Source of the DNA: PFJX01 sp040751755
GTDB lineage: Bacteria; Pseudomonadota; Gammaproteobacteria; Burkholderiales; Thiobacillaceae
Reading direction: 5' to 3'
DNA length: 64,000 nucleotides
NCBI GenBank assembly: GCA_040751755.1
Contig: JBFMHC010000025.1
Coordinates: forward strand, 62,001 to 126,000
In this document: positions 17,658 through 24,201 of the stretch, piece after piece
How positions within the stretch are numbered: position 1 is the stretch's first letter
Layout: every line of letters starts with the position of its first letter
Made by a program: the position numbers and the translations under genes
Notes under the pieces: model-generated
Databases searched by the model: none
Told to the model about the DNA's origin: nothing
Seen by the model: the letters and a program-made list of their open reading frames with translations, nothing else

Positions 17658-18512
17658 CTAGGCGGATGCCGCCAGCCAGGCATCGAAGTGCGCGCGCTCG
17701 GTGGCGCCCACCCAGGCGTTGATCTGCCACAGGTCGGCGACCGGCATGCGCGTGAACGGCAGCTCGTGCAGATAGCGGTCGGGGCCGAATTCCGGCGTCA
17801 TGGTGGCGACCGCCTGGCCGCGCGCGAGCTGGCGTTGCCAGATCCGCTCCCACAGGCGCTGGTGCGAGGCGAGCCAGTCGGCGTATTCGGGTGCGGCCGG
17901 GTGCGGCACCTGCGGCCCCTGGTCGTAGCCGACGCGCGCGTGGATGTGGTGGGCGTGCGCCGCGACCAGGTCGATCGCCTCCGTCTCCTCGTCGAGGGCG
18001 CGCTCGCACACCACGCACCAGTGGCTGAAGTCGCAGGTCAGGCGCAGTTCGGGCAGGCGGCGCAGCACCTCGACGGTGACCCAGGGGTTGAACAGGGTGC
18101 GGCTGCGGTGGGTCTCGAACACCAGGGTGTGGCCGGCCCGTTCCGCCAGGCGCATGGCGTCCTCGAAGAAGCGCAGCGACACGTCGAGCGGCCAGGCGTC
18201 GCAGCCGCCGATGCAGGTGACGAAGCGCGGCGCCAGCACATCCGCCGCCGCCAGGGCGTGGCCGATGTCGGCCAGGTGGCGCGCGGGCGGGGCGTGCCGC
18301 TCCGGCACGTACCAGCCGCCGGTGTAGACCTCGCCGATGTAGGCCAGGCCGTGCCCGTGCAGCACGGCGGCCAGCTCGCGCTGGCGCGCTGCATCCAGCG
18401 GCAGCGTCGCCTCCAGGCCGGTGAAGCCCGCCTCGGCGGCCTGCGCGGCGGCCTCGGCGAGCGTGCCGGCGTGTCCCCACAGGGTCTTGAACAGTTCCAG
18501 GCGCATGCTCAT
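17658..18512 (-). CDS. sugar phosphate isomerase/epimerase (TIM-barrel AP-endonuclease-2 fold)
   Basis: A 284-residue TIM-barrel protein of the xylose-isomerase-like/AP-endonuclease-2 superfamily. Barrel elements include AAEAGFTGLEAT near the N-terminus, LVFETHRSRTLFNP carrying a metal-binding Glu and His, LRLTCDFSHWCVV with Asp and His ligands, and ATMTPEFGPDRY with a C-terminal Glu. Superfamily members isomerise or epimerise sugars and hydroxy-acids, or act as hydroxypyruvate isomerases. It is the last gene of the riboswitch-led operon, and its ATG (18512) overlaps the lactonase stop by 4 bp. Its substrate in a nitrogen-scavenging operon is not obvious. Confidence 0.82.
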   Translation of the reverse strand: MSMRLELFKTLWGHAGTLAEAAAQAAEAGFTGLEATLPLDAARQRELAAVLHGHGLAYIGEVYTGGWYVPERHAPPARHLADIGHALAAADVLAPRFVTCIGGCDAWPLDVSLRFFEDAMRLAERAGHTLVFETHRSRTLFNPWVTVEVLRRLPELRLTCDFSHWCVVCERALDEETEAIDLVAAHAHHIHARVGYDQGPQVPHPAAPEYADWLASHQRLWERIWQRQLARGQAVATMTPEFGPDRYLHELPFTRMPVADLWQINAWVGATERAHFDAWLAASA

Positions 18513-19294
18513 TCCACCGGCCGCAAGCCCGCGGCGACCAGGCCGCGGTAGAAGGCGATATCGTGGTTGGGCCAGAGCTGCGCGCCCTCCTCGCCGGCCA
18601 GGCGCTTGAGCTTGCGGATGCTGTCCAGCGCCTCGCCCTCCCGTTCCTGCCAGCACAGGCCGGGGGCGACCTCGTCGCGCAGGTTCTCGGTGAGGTCGGC
18701 GGCGTCGCCGCACAGGATCACCGGCGGCCCCTTGGGCAGCTCGATCAGCAGCGACATGTGGCCGGCGGTATGGCCGGGGCTGGCGATCGCGTGCACGCCG
18801 GGCGCCACCTCGTATTCGCCCTCGTGCACCTTCCAGCGGTAGTCGCCGGCGAAGTCGTCGGCGAAGTAGGCGACGTCCGCGCCGCTGCGGGCGGCCTCCA
18901 GCTCGTCGCGCTGCACGTGGATGTCGGCGCCGCACACCTCGCACAGGCCGCCGGCGTGGTCGAAGTGCAGGTGGCCGATGAACACCACGTCGACGTCCGC
19001 CGGGGTGAGGCCGAGGCGGGCGAAGTGGTGGGGCAGGCGGTCCTCCTCGCGCATCTCCGGCGGGCCGAAGGGGAAGACCTCGGGGTCGTAGTAGCGGTCG
19101 CGCCGGGCCGGGTCGGCGATCTTCGCGTAGTCGCAGCCGACGTCATAGAGGATGCGGCCGTTCCGGGTCTCGATCAGGTAGGCGAGGATGGGCGCCTCGA
19201 TGGTCTCGCCGTGCCCGCGGTTGCGGGTCGAGAGCGACTTGTCGTAGCGGTGCGTGGCCGTCAGCAGCGGCCACATGCGCAACACCTGGGTCAT
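18509..19294 (-). CDS. N-acyl homoserine lactonase family metallo-hydrolase
   Basis: A 261-residue metallo-beta-lactamase-fold protein. The metal motif is GHLHFDHAGG (HxHxDH), with a later His in SPGHTAGHMS and an Asp in VILCGDAAD; the C-terminal LWPNHDIAF supplies the last His. The long N-terminal arm (LIETRNGRILYDVGCDYAKI) matches the AttM/AiiA-like lactonase family. In this operon it more likely opens a cyclic amide, lactone or hydantoin-like intermediate than quenches quorum sensing, but that is inference. It overlaps both neighbours by 4 bp. Confidence 0.85.
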   Translation of the reverse strand: MTQVLRMWPLLTATHRYDKSLSTRNRGHGETIEAPILAYLIETRNGRILYDVGCDYAKIADPARRDRYYDPEVFPFGPPEMREEDRLPHHFARLGLTPADVDVVFIGHLHFDHAGGLCEVCGADIHVQRDELEAARSGADVAYFADDFAGDYRWKVHEGEYEVAPGVHAIASPGHTAGHMSLLIELPKGPPVILCGDAADLTENLRDEVAPGLCWQEREGEALDSIRKLKRLAGEEGAQLWPNHDIAFYRGLVAAGLRPVE

Positions 19295-19926
19295 GGCGCG
19301 GTCTCCTTCTCGATCAGGGGGATCACTTCATCGCAGCGCAGCACCTGGCCGAAGATGCCGCCCTCGACGGCGACCATCGCCAGCGCGGCCTGGTGCAGCG
19401 CGGGATGCGCCGAGGCGCAGGCATCCCCCACCAGGATGCAGCGGTAGCCGCGGTCGACCGCCTCGCGCAGGGTCGAATGCACGCACACCTCGGTGGTGAC
19501 GCCGGCGAGGTACAGGCGCTCGATGCCGCGGTTGGCCAGGATGGCCGCCAGGTCGGTCCGGTGGAAGGCGCCGTAGCCGGGCTTGTCGACCACCGGCTCG
19601 CCGGCTTGCGGATAGAGCTCGGCGACGATGTCGTGCCCCGGCTCGCCGCGCACCAGCAGGCGGCCGAGCGGGCCGGGCGAACCGATCGCGGCACCGGCGG
19701 CGTGGCTGCGCGCCAGCTTGGCGGGCGGGCAGTCCGACAGGTCGGGACGATGACCCTCGCGGGTGTGCACCACCAGCATGCCGGCGCGGCGCGCCGCGTC
19801 GAGCAGGCGCCGGATCGGCGCGATGGCCTGGCGCAGGGCGGCGACGTCGAGGCCGGCCGTGGCGGCATAACCGCCCGGGTCGAGGAAGTCGCGCTGCATG
19901 TCGATGACCAGGAGGGCGGACTTCAT
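19291..19926 (-). CDS. isochorismatase-fold amidohydrolase (biuret/ureidoacrylate-hydrolase-like)
   Basis: A 211-residue cysteine hydrolase. The catalytic triad is visible as Asp9 (LLVIDMQRDF), Lys115 (VVDKPGYGAF) and Cys148 (AGVTTEVCVHST). The VHTREGHRPDLSDCPPAK segment and the closing VEGGIFG resemble the amidohydrolase branch (biuret hydrolase, RutB) rather than true isochorismatases; this comparison is from memory. Such enzymes release ammonia or carbamate from ureido and biuret-like compounds, which would suit a guanidine-controlled nitrogen operon. It overlaps its neighbours by 4 bp on each side. Confidence 0.85.
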   Translation of the reverse strand: MKSALLVIDMQRDFLDPGGYAATAGLDVAALRQAIAPIRRLLDAARRAGMLVVHTREGHRPDLSDCPPAKLARSHAAGAAIGSPGPLGRLLVRGEPGHDIVAELYPQAGEPVVDKPGYGAFHRTDLAAILANRGIERLYLAGVTTEVCVHSTLREAVDRGYRCILVGDACASAHPALHQAALAMVAVEGGIFGQVLRCDEVIPLIEKETAP

Positions 19927-20780
19927 GCCGGCACCGTGCGCGCCTCGCCGCGCGTCTCCAGCACCGCCGCGGTGAGGATCAGCGCGCCGCCGACGATCTC
20001 CCCGGTACCCAGCGCCTCGCCGCCGATGAGCAGCGCCGACACCACGCCGACCACCAGTTCCGCGAGCAGCAGGATGGCCGCCTTGCCGGCCTCCAGGCGG
20101 GCCACGCCGTAGTAGGTGGCGAGCGTGCCCGGCAGCACCCAGAGCAGGCCGAGGGCGAGCAACCCGAGCGAGACGCCGGCGTCCAGCGCGGGCGGCGCCT
20201 CGCCCCGCCAGGCCATGAAGACCAGCGAGAGCAGGGCGCAGCCGGCGAACACGGCGAGCGAGCGGACCAGTTCGGGCAGGCCGCTGGCGGCGCGGATGGC
20301 GACGTTGTTGAGGGCGAAGGAGAGGCCGGAGGAGAGGGCGAGCAGGTCGATGGCGCCCAGGGGGGCCTCGAACACCTGCGGCCCGCCCAGGGTGAAGCCG
20401 AGCCCGGCCAGGGCCAGGCCGAGCGCCGCGAGGCGCAGCGGCGTGAACGGCTCGGCGAGGACGATGCGCGCGGCGACGATGGTCCAGACCGGGGCCAGGT
20501 AGAACAGCAGCATCACGCGCACCACGCTGCCGTAGGTGAGGGCGCTGGCGAACGAAGCGTTGGCCCAGCCGCCGAGCAGGGCGATGAGCGCGAGCATGGG
20601 CAGCCGGCCGCGCCAGGCGGCGCGGCTGGACCAGGCCCAGGGCAGGAGCGCCAGGGCGGGCAGGCCGAAGGCGGCGAACTGGATGAAGCTGCCCTGCACG
20701 CCGTTGCCGGCGAGCGTCTTCAGCGGCCACCAGAACAGGCCCCAGAGCAGCGCGCCGCCCAGCAGCGCCAGTGCCGCCAT
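19923..20780 (-). CDS. EamA/DMT-family transporter
   Basis: A 285-residue inner-membrane protein with ten predicted helices and two EamA repeats (drug/metabolite transporter superfamily). It starts ALALLGGALLWGLFWWPLKT, a typical first helix, and the second repeat begins near residue 150. DMT proteins usually export small polar metabolites or amino acids. It begins one base after the desaturase stop and overlaps the isochorismatase-like gene by 4 bp, so it is tightly co-translated. A role exporting an end product or excess guanidinium is plausible; note that small SugE/Gdx guanidinium exporters are a different, four-helix DMT branch. Confidence 0.85.
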   Translation of the reverse strand: MAALALLGGALLWGLFWWPLKTLAGNGVQGSFIQFAAFGLPALALLPWAWSSRAAWRGRLPMLALIALLGGWANASFASALTYGSVVRVMLLFYLAPVWTIVAARIVLAEPFTPLRLAALGLALAGLGFTLGGPQVFEAPLGAIDLLALSSGLSFALNNVAIRAASGLPELVRSLAVFAGCALLSLVFMAWRGEAPPALDAGVSLGLLALGLLWVLPGTLATYYGVARLEAGKAAILLLAELVVGVVSALLIGGEALGTGEIVGGALILTAAVLETRGEARTVPA

Positions 20781-20781
20781 G

Positions 20782-21786
20782 TCACACCGCCGTCAGGAAG
20801 GAGACCGCCACCGCGCCCTTGAAGCCGGCGGGGTTGCCGGCCTCGATGTGGCCGTAGTCCTCGGCCAGCACGCGGCCGACGCGGTGCCGGTGGAAGGGCG
20901 GCAGCAGGCGGCGCATGGGGATCACCTGCTGGCGGTCGTTGCCGTAGAGCTCGCGGTGCAGGGCGGGCAGCCGGTGCCAGGGCACCGCCGGCTTCTCGTG
21001 ATGGGCGTTGTGGTAGGGGAAGTTGAGCAGCAGCAGGTTGAGCCAGGGCCAGCGCAGCGAGACCACGTTGGAGTAGGTGTTGGCCTGCTCGTAGGCGGCG
21101 TCGCGCAGCCTGTCCTGCGGGATCTTGTCCTTGTCGAGGATGGCGTAGGCATCGTAGGTGTGCTGGTAGCAGTCGGCGAAGCGCAGCACGGTGATCATGA
21201 GCAGATAGGCGACGCCGTAGAGCAGCAGCGCGCGCGGCGCCAGCCAGCCGAGGGCGGCGAAGGCCGTGCCGCGCAGCAGCAGGATGGCGAGCAGGCGCGG
21301 GCGATCCTGGCGCCGTTCGGGGCGCGCGAAGGGCAGGGCGATCACCCAGGCATGCATGAGCAGGTCCACCGCCGGGACGTAGGCCCACTCCAGCGCCAGC
21401 ACCAGGCGCCGGCGCCAGGCCGGGCCGCCGTTCAGCCAGGCCTTGGCGTCGAGGCTGATGACGTCGGCGCGGTCGACGTGGTGGCGCATGTGCTTGAAGC
21501 GCAGGTGTTCGTAGCGGGCGTAGCAGCTGCCGGTGAGCCAGGTCATCAGCACGCCGGCGCGGCGGTTGAACTCCGGGCGGGAGAACACCGTGAGGTGGGC
21601 GAACTCGTGGAACAGGTAGGCGGCGATGATCAGGGCATGGGCGAACCAGAGCGTCGCCGCCAGGGCGACGGGCAGCGGCGCGCTGGCCATCAGCCAGAGG
21701 CCGCCGACATAGCCGGCGCCGGCATAGGCCAGCGCCAGGGAATTGGGCAGGGCGCCGTCGGGCGCGCGGAACAGGGGCTTGTTCAT
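20782..21786 (-). CDS. membrane-bound di-iron desaturase/hydroxylase-like protein
   Basis: A 334-residue integral-membrane protein with the histidine boxes of the fatty-acid desaturase/alkane hydroxylase superfamily: HEFAH (about 61-65), HMRHH (about 99-103) and HNAHH (about 263-267). Hydrophobic helices lie near 20-60 and 170-205. The spacing matches class III di-iron desaturase-like enzymes that use O2. A lipid desaturase would be odd as the second gene of a guanidine-riboswitch operon, so hydroxylation or oxidation of a small N-compound is an attractive alternative. That is inference only. It is separated from the binding-protein gene by a strong hairpin. Confidence 0.82.
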   Translation of the reverse strand: MNKPLFRAPDGALPNSLALAYAGAGYVGGLWLMASAPLPVALAATLWFAHALIIAAYLFHEFAHLTVFSRPEFNRRAGVLMTWLTGSCYARYEHLRFKHMRHHVDRADVISLDAKAWLNGGPAWRRRLVLALEWAYVPAVDLLMHAWVIALPFARPERRQDRPRLLAILLLRGTAFAALGWLAPRALLLYGVAYLLMITVLRFADCYQHTYDAYAILDKDKIPQDRLRDAAYEQANTYSNVVSLRWPWLNLLLLNFPYHNAHHEKPAVPWHRLPALHRELYGNDRQQVIPMRRLLPPFHRHRVGRVLAEDYGHIEAGNPAGFKGAVAVSFLTAV

Positions 21787-21798
21787 GGTCGTATGGCC

Positions 21799-21829
21799 GC
21801 GGCCGCCGCGCCGCAGAGGCGGCGGCCGC
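21799..21829 (-). promoter_or_regulatory. intra-operon GC hairpin after the binding-protein gene
   Basis: A perfect 11-bp stem (21799-21809 with 21819-21829) and 9-nt loop in the 49-bp gap between the binding-protein and desaturase genes. It has no U-tract, so it is more likely an mRNA-stabilising hairpin that raises binding-protein level than a terminator. Confidence 0.6.
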
Positions 21830-21835
21830 CGGGCA

Positions 21836-22831
21836 TTACTTGGCCAGCGTCTTGACGAAGCGGTCGTCCAGGGTGGTGGCGATGTCCACCGGCTTCTTGA
21901 TCTGGCCGCTCTTGACCAGGATCTCGTTGATGATGGCGCCGCTGGCGTAGTAGGAGGTCGTCTCCTTGCCCTTGACGTAGGCCTTGGGCATCTCCGCGAC
22001 GGGGATGTTGTAGACGCCGGCGAGCTGCTCGCCCACCTCCTTGGGCGACACGCCGACCGCCTTGCCGATCAGCTTGGCGGCATCGGCCGGCTTGTCCTTC
22101 ATGTACTTGAGCGCCTCGGCGTAGACCTGGGTGATGGCGGTGATCTCCTTGCCCTTGGCGGCGATCTTCTTGTCGCTGAAGGCGAGCACGTCGGCGATCA
22201 GGCCGGGGGCGTTGCGCGAGGAATAGATCACCTGGAACTTGCTGCCGCCGGTGGAGAGGATCTGCGAGACGTTGGGCTCGTAGGTCACGCCCGCCGGCAC
22301 GGCGCCGGAGATCATGGCGGCGGGGATGGCCTCGGGCGTCATGTTGACCGGGCTGATGTCCTTGGCGCTCATGCCGTTCACCTTGAGGGCGTAGGAGATG
22401 AGGAAGTCCGAGGGCGACAGCGGCGCGTAGGCCACCTTCTTGCCCTTCAGGTCGCTGATCTTGGCCAGGGGCTTGGCGGCGAGGACGGCGTCGCCGCCGT
22501 TCGAGTAGTCCACCGGCAGGACGACCTTGAACACCTGGCCCTGGCCGGCGGCGCCGACCACCTGGTCATAGGTCATGAGGGCGCCGTCGAGCGCGCCGCC
22601 GGACAACGCAGAGGGCAGGGCTGCCGGGTCGGGAAAGGTCTGCAGGCTGACCTTGAGGCCGTGCTTCTTGTACAGGTCGAGGGCGTCGGCGACGTAGAAG
22701 GGCGAGTAGCCGATCCAGGTGGTCAGGCCGATCTTCATGGTCGTGGCGGCCTGGGCGCCGTTCACGGCGACGGCGCCGGCAAGGCCGAGGGCAAGGGCGA
22801 GGGAGGTGCGGAGGAAGGAACGTTTGTGCAT
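21836..22831 (-). CDS. ABC transporter substrate-binding protein (NMT1/TauA-type) of the guanidine-riboswitch regulon
   Basis: A 331-residue periplasmic binding protein with signal peptide RSFLRTSLALALGLAGAVAV ending NGAQA. The mature start TTMKIGLTTWIGYSPFYVAD is characteristic of the NMT1/THI5/TauA/SsuA group. It is the first gene of the riboswitch-led operon, whereas its likely permease and ATPase are at 15691-17321 with their own copy of the control module. ATG 22831 has GGAG upstream; the in-frame ATG 22873 also has a perfect GGAGG contributed by the riboswitch and would add 14 residues. A palindrome CTCCATGGAG (22838-22847) could hide the downstream ribosome site. Confidence 0.9.
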   Translation of the reverse strand: MHKRSFLRTSLALALGLAGAVAVNGAQAATTMKIGLTTWIGYSPFYVADALDLYKKHGLKVSLQTFPDPAALPSALSGGALDGALMTYDQVVGAAGQGQVFKVVLPVDYSNGGDAVLAAKPLAKISDLKGKKVAYAPLSPSDFLISYALKVNGMSAKDISPVNMTPEAIPAAMISGAVPAGVTYEPNVSQILSTGGSKFQVIYSSRNAPGLIADVLAFSDKKIAAKGKEITAITQVYAEALKYMKDKPADAAKLIGKAVGVSPKEVGEQLAGVYNIPVAEMPKAYVKGKETTSYYASGAIINEILVKSGQIKKPVDIATTLDDRFVKTLAK

Positions 22832-22873
22832 GGCGGGCTCCATGGAGGTGGCAAAGGGGGAGGGCGAACACAT

Positions 22874-22980
22874 CGCTTCCTCCCGGGCTTTTATCCCTCC
22901 GTGTAGCCCCCATGCCGGCGGAGCCCGTCGCTCTCGGACCAGCGTTCACCGACCTCGGTGAACCGGAACCCTAGCGACGC
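22874..22980 (-). ncRNA. guanidine-I (ykkC) riboswitch 2
   Basis: The minus strand carries CTAGGGTTCCGG, CTGGTCCGAGAGC and ACGGAGGGATAAAAGCCCGG followed by GAGGA in order, the conserved blocks of the ykkC subtype 1 aptamer. A hairpin GTTCACC-GAGGTC-GGTGAAC forms the variable stem. It immediately precedes the substrate-binding protein gene, and the terminal GGGAGGA places a Shine-Dalgarno five bases before ATG 22873. Confidence 0.92.
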
Positions 22981-23020
22981 TTTAGAACGGCGATCGACAT
23001 CGCCCCCCATGCCGACTCAT

Positions 23021-23036
23021 AGCAATGCCCGTGCCA
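23021..23036 (-). promoter_or_regulatory. sigma54 (-24/-12) promoter of the binding-protein operon
   Basis: The minus strand reads TGGCACGGGCATTGCT, a full match to TGGCACG-N4-TTGCW. It is 46 bp upstream of the riboswitch CTAGGG, identical to the spacing in module 1. Confidence 0.85.
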
Positions 23037-23118
23037 TGCGCCGGAGGCCTGGAACCCCCTGTTTTTCGGGCTGCGGCGTGGTGTTGCTGCGCCAAGTCTG
23101 TGCCGTATCGGTCGACCC

Positions 23119-23135
23119 CGCACCGCCCCGGTGCG
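23119..23135. promoter_or_regulatory. NtrC-type enhancer site
   Basis: CGCACC-GCCCC-GGTGCG, a perfect 6-5-6 palindrome that keeps the GCACC-N5-GGTGC core of NtrC sites. It is 82 bp upstream of the sigma54 element, against 83 bp in module 1. Confidence 0.75.
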
Positions 23136-23386
23136 TGCTGCCGTCAGGCCGCATGTGTGGCCGGCATGCCTTGCCGCATGGCGCGCGGGGAGGTCTTTCG
23201 CGTTCTGTGAATAGACCGAACGGCTCATTTTCACGGCGCGCGCGTGTCCAGCCAGTGTCATGGAGGCTTTCTAGCATCCCCCTCGCCGTATCCGGCCGGC
23301 GAGCCGGAACGGCGGGCCACGGGCCCCATCCCCTTCCGGGGCCTGTCCGGCGCATCACCCCCAACCCACTCAATCGAGAAAAAGAC

Positions 23387-24082
23387 ATGCAACCCACGCT
23401 GCTTCACACCCTTCTGGCCCTGGCCGTCTCCGCCGCCTCCCTCAACGCGCACGCCGCCGCCTACAACAGCAACCTGATCGTCAACGGCGACGCCGAGGCC
23501 GGCGTCAGCGGCTGGACCGCCCTCGACATGGACACCCCCCTGTTCATCACCGTCGAGTACGGCGACAACTGGGTCCAGCCCACCGAGCCCGGCCCCGCCG
23601 ACCGCGGCCTGCTCTTGTTTGCGGGCGCGTCCGGCTTCAACTATTCCGGCGGTTACCAGGTCCTGGACCTGAGCGCCAACGCCGCCGACATCGCCACCGG
23701 CAAGGTCGGCTTCCAGCTCTCCGGCTGGCTGGGCGGCTGGACCACCCAGTCCGACAACGCCATCCTGATGGCCAGCTTCCAGGATGCCGGCGGCAACGAA
23801 CTCGGCTTCGCCCAGCTCGGCCCGGTCATGCCCGAGGACCGCGGCAACGCGACCGGCCTGGTCTACCGCATGGACGGCGGCTTCCTGCCCGGCGCCACCG
23901 CCCAGGTCGAGTTCAAGCTCGACATGGAGCGCCTCAACAGCTACGACAACGACGGCTATGCCGACAACCTGTCCTTCACGATGGCGATGGCCCCCGTGCC
24001 CGAGCCCGAGACCTACGCCCTGATGCTCGCCGGCCTCGGCCTGGTGGGCGTGGCCGCCCGCCGCTCCCGCGCCGCCCGCTGA
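23387..24082 (+). CDS. PEP-CTERM sorting domain protein
   Basis: A 231-residue secreted protein. It starts with a signal peptide (TLLHTLLALAVSAASLNAHA), has a beta-sandwich body beginning NLIVNGDAEAGVSGW, which is common in PEP-CTERM proteins, and ends with the tripartite signal VPEPETYALMLAGLGLVG plus VAARRSRAAR. Such proteins are processed by an exosortase/PEP-CTERM system and anchored or released, usually with exopolysaccharide production. No exosortase is in the window. The start is ATG 23387; the longer frame from 22958 would run through the divergent nitrogen-control region. The 555 bp upstream hold the riboswitch module on the opposite strand. Confidence 0.92.
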   Translation: MQPTLLHTLLALAVSAASLNAHAAAYNSNLIVNGDAEAGVSGWTALDMDTPLFITVEYGDNWVQPTEPGPADRGLLLFAGASGFNYSGGYQVLDLSANAADIATGKVGFQLSGWLGGWTTQSDNAILMASFQDAGGNELGFAQLGPVMPEDRGNATGLVYRMDGGFLPGATAQVEFKLDMERLNSYDNDGYADNLSFTMAMAPVPEPETYALMLAGLGLVGVAARRSRAAR

Positions 24083-24094
24083 AGCGGGGGTAAG

Positions 24095-24117
24095 GCCCGC
24101 GGCCCGGCGCCGCGGGC
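24095..24117 (+). terminator. possible terminator hairpin after the PEP-CTERM gene
   Basis: GCCCGCGGC-CCGGC-GCCGCGGGC, a 9-bp perfect stem 12 bp after the stop codon. There is no T-tract, so it may instead be a stabilising or factor-dependent end. Confidence 0.4.
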
Positions 24118-24201
24118 GCGAATGTCCCGACATAACACCCGGCCGCGGGGGGCCGCGCAGGCGCGCGCCACCCCCGGCCCATCCACAGTGAGGAACCCTC
24201 C

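Noticed and set aside
18509..19294. Quorum-quenching system
   Set aside because: The lactonase family is broad, there is no luxI/luxR gene nearby, and the gene is translationally coupled in a guanidine/nitrogen operon.
17381..22980. ykkC subtype 2 (ppGpp or PRPP) instead of guanidine-I
   Set aside because: The ACGGAGGGAYAAAAGCCCGG block and adjacent importer genes fit subtype 1; amino-acid synthesis or PRPP-related genes are absent. A covariance-model run would settle it.
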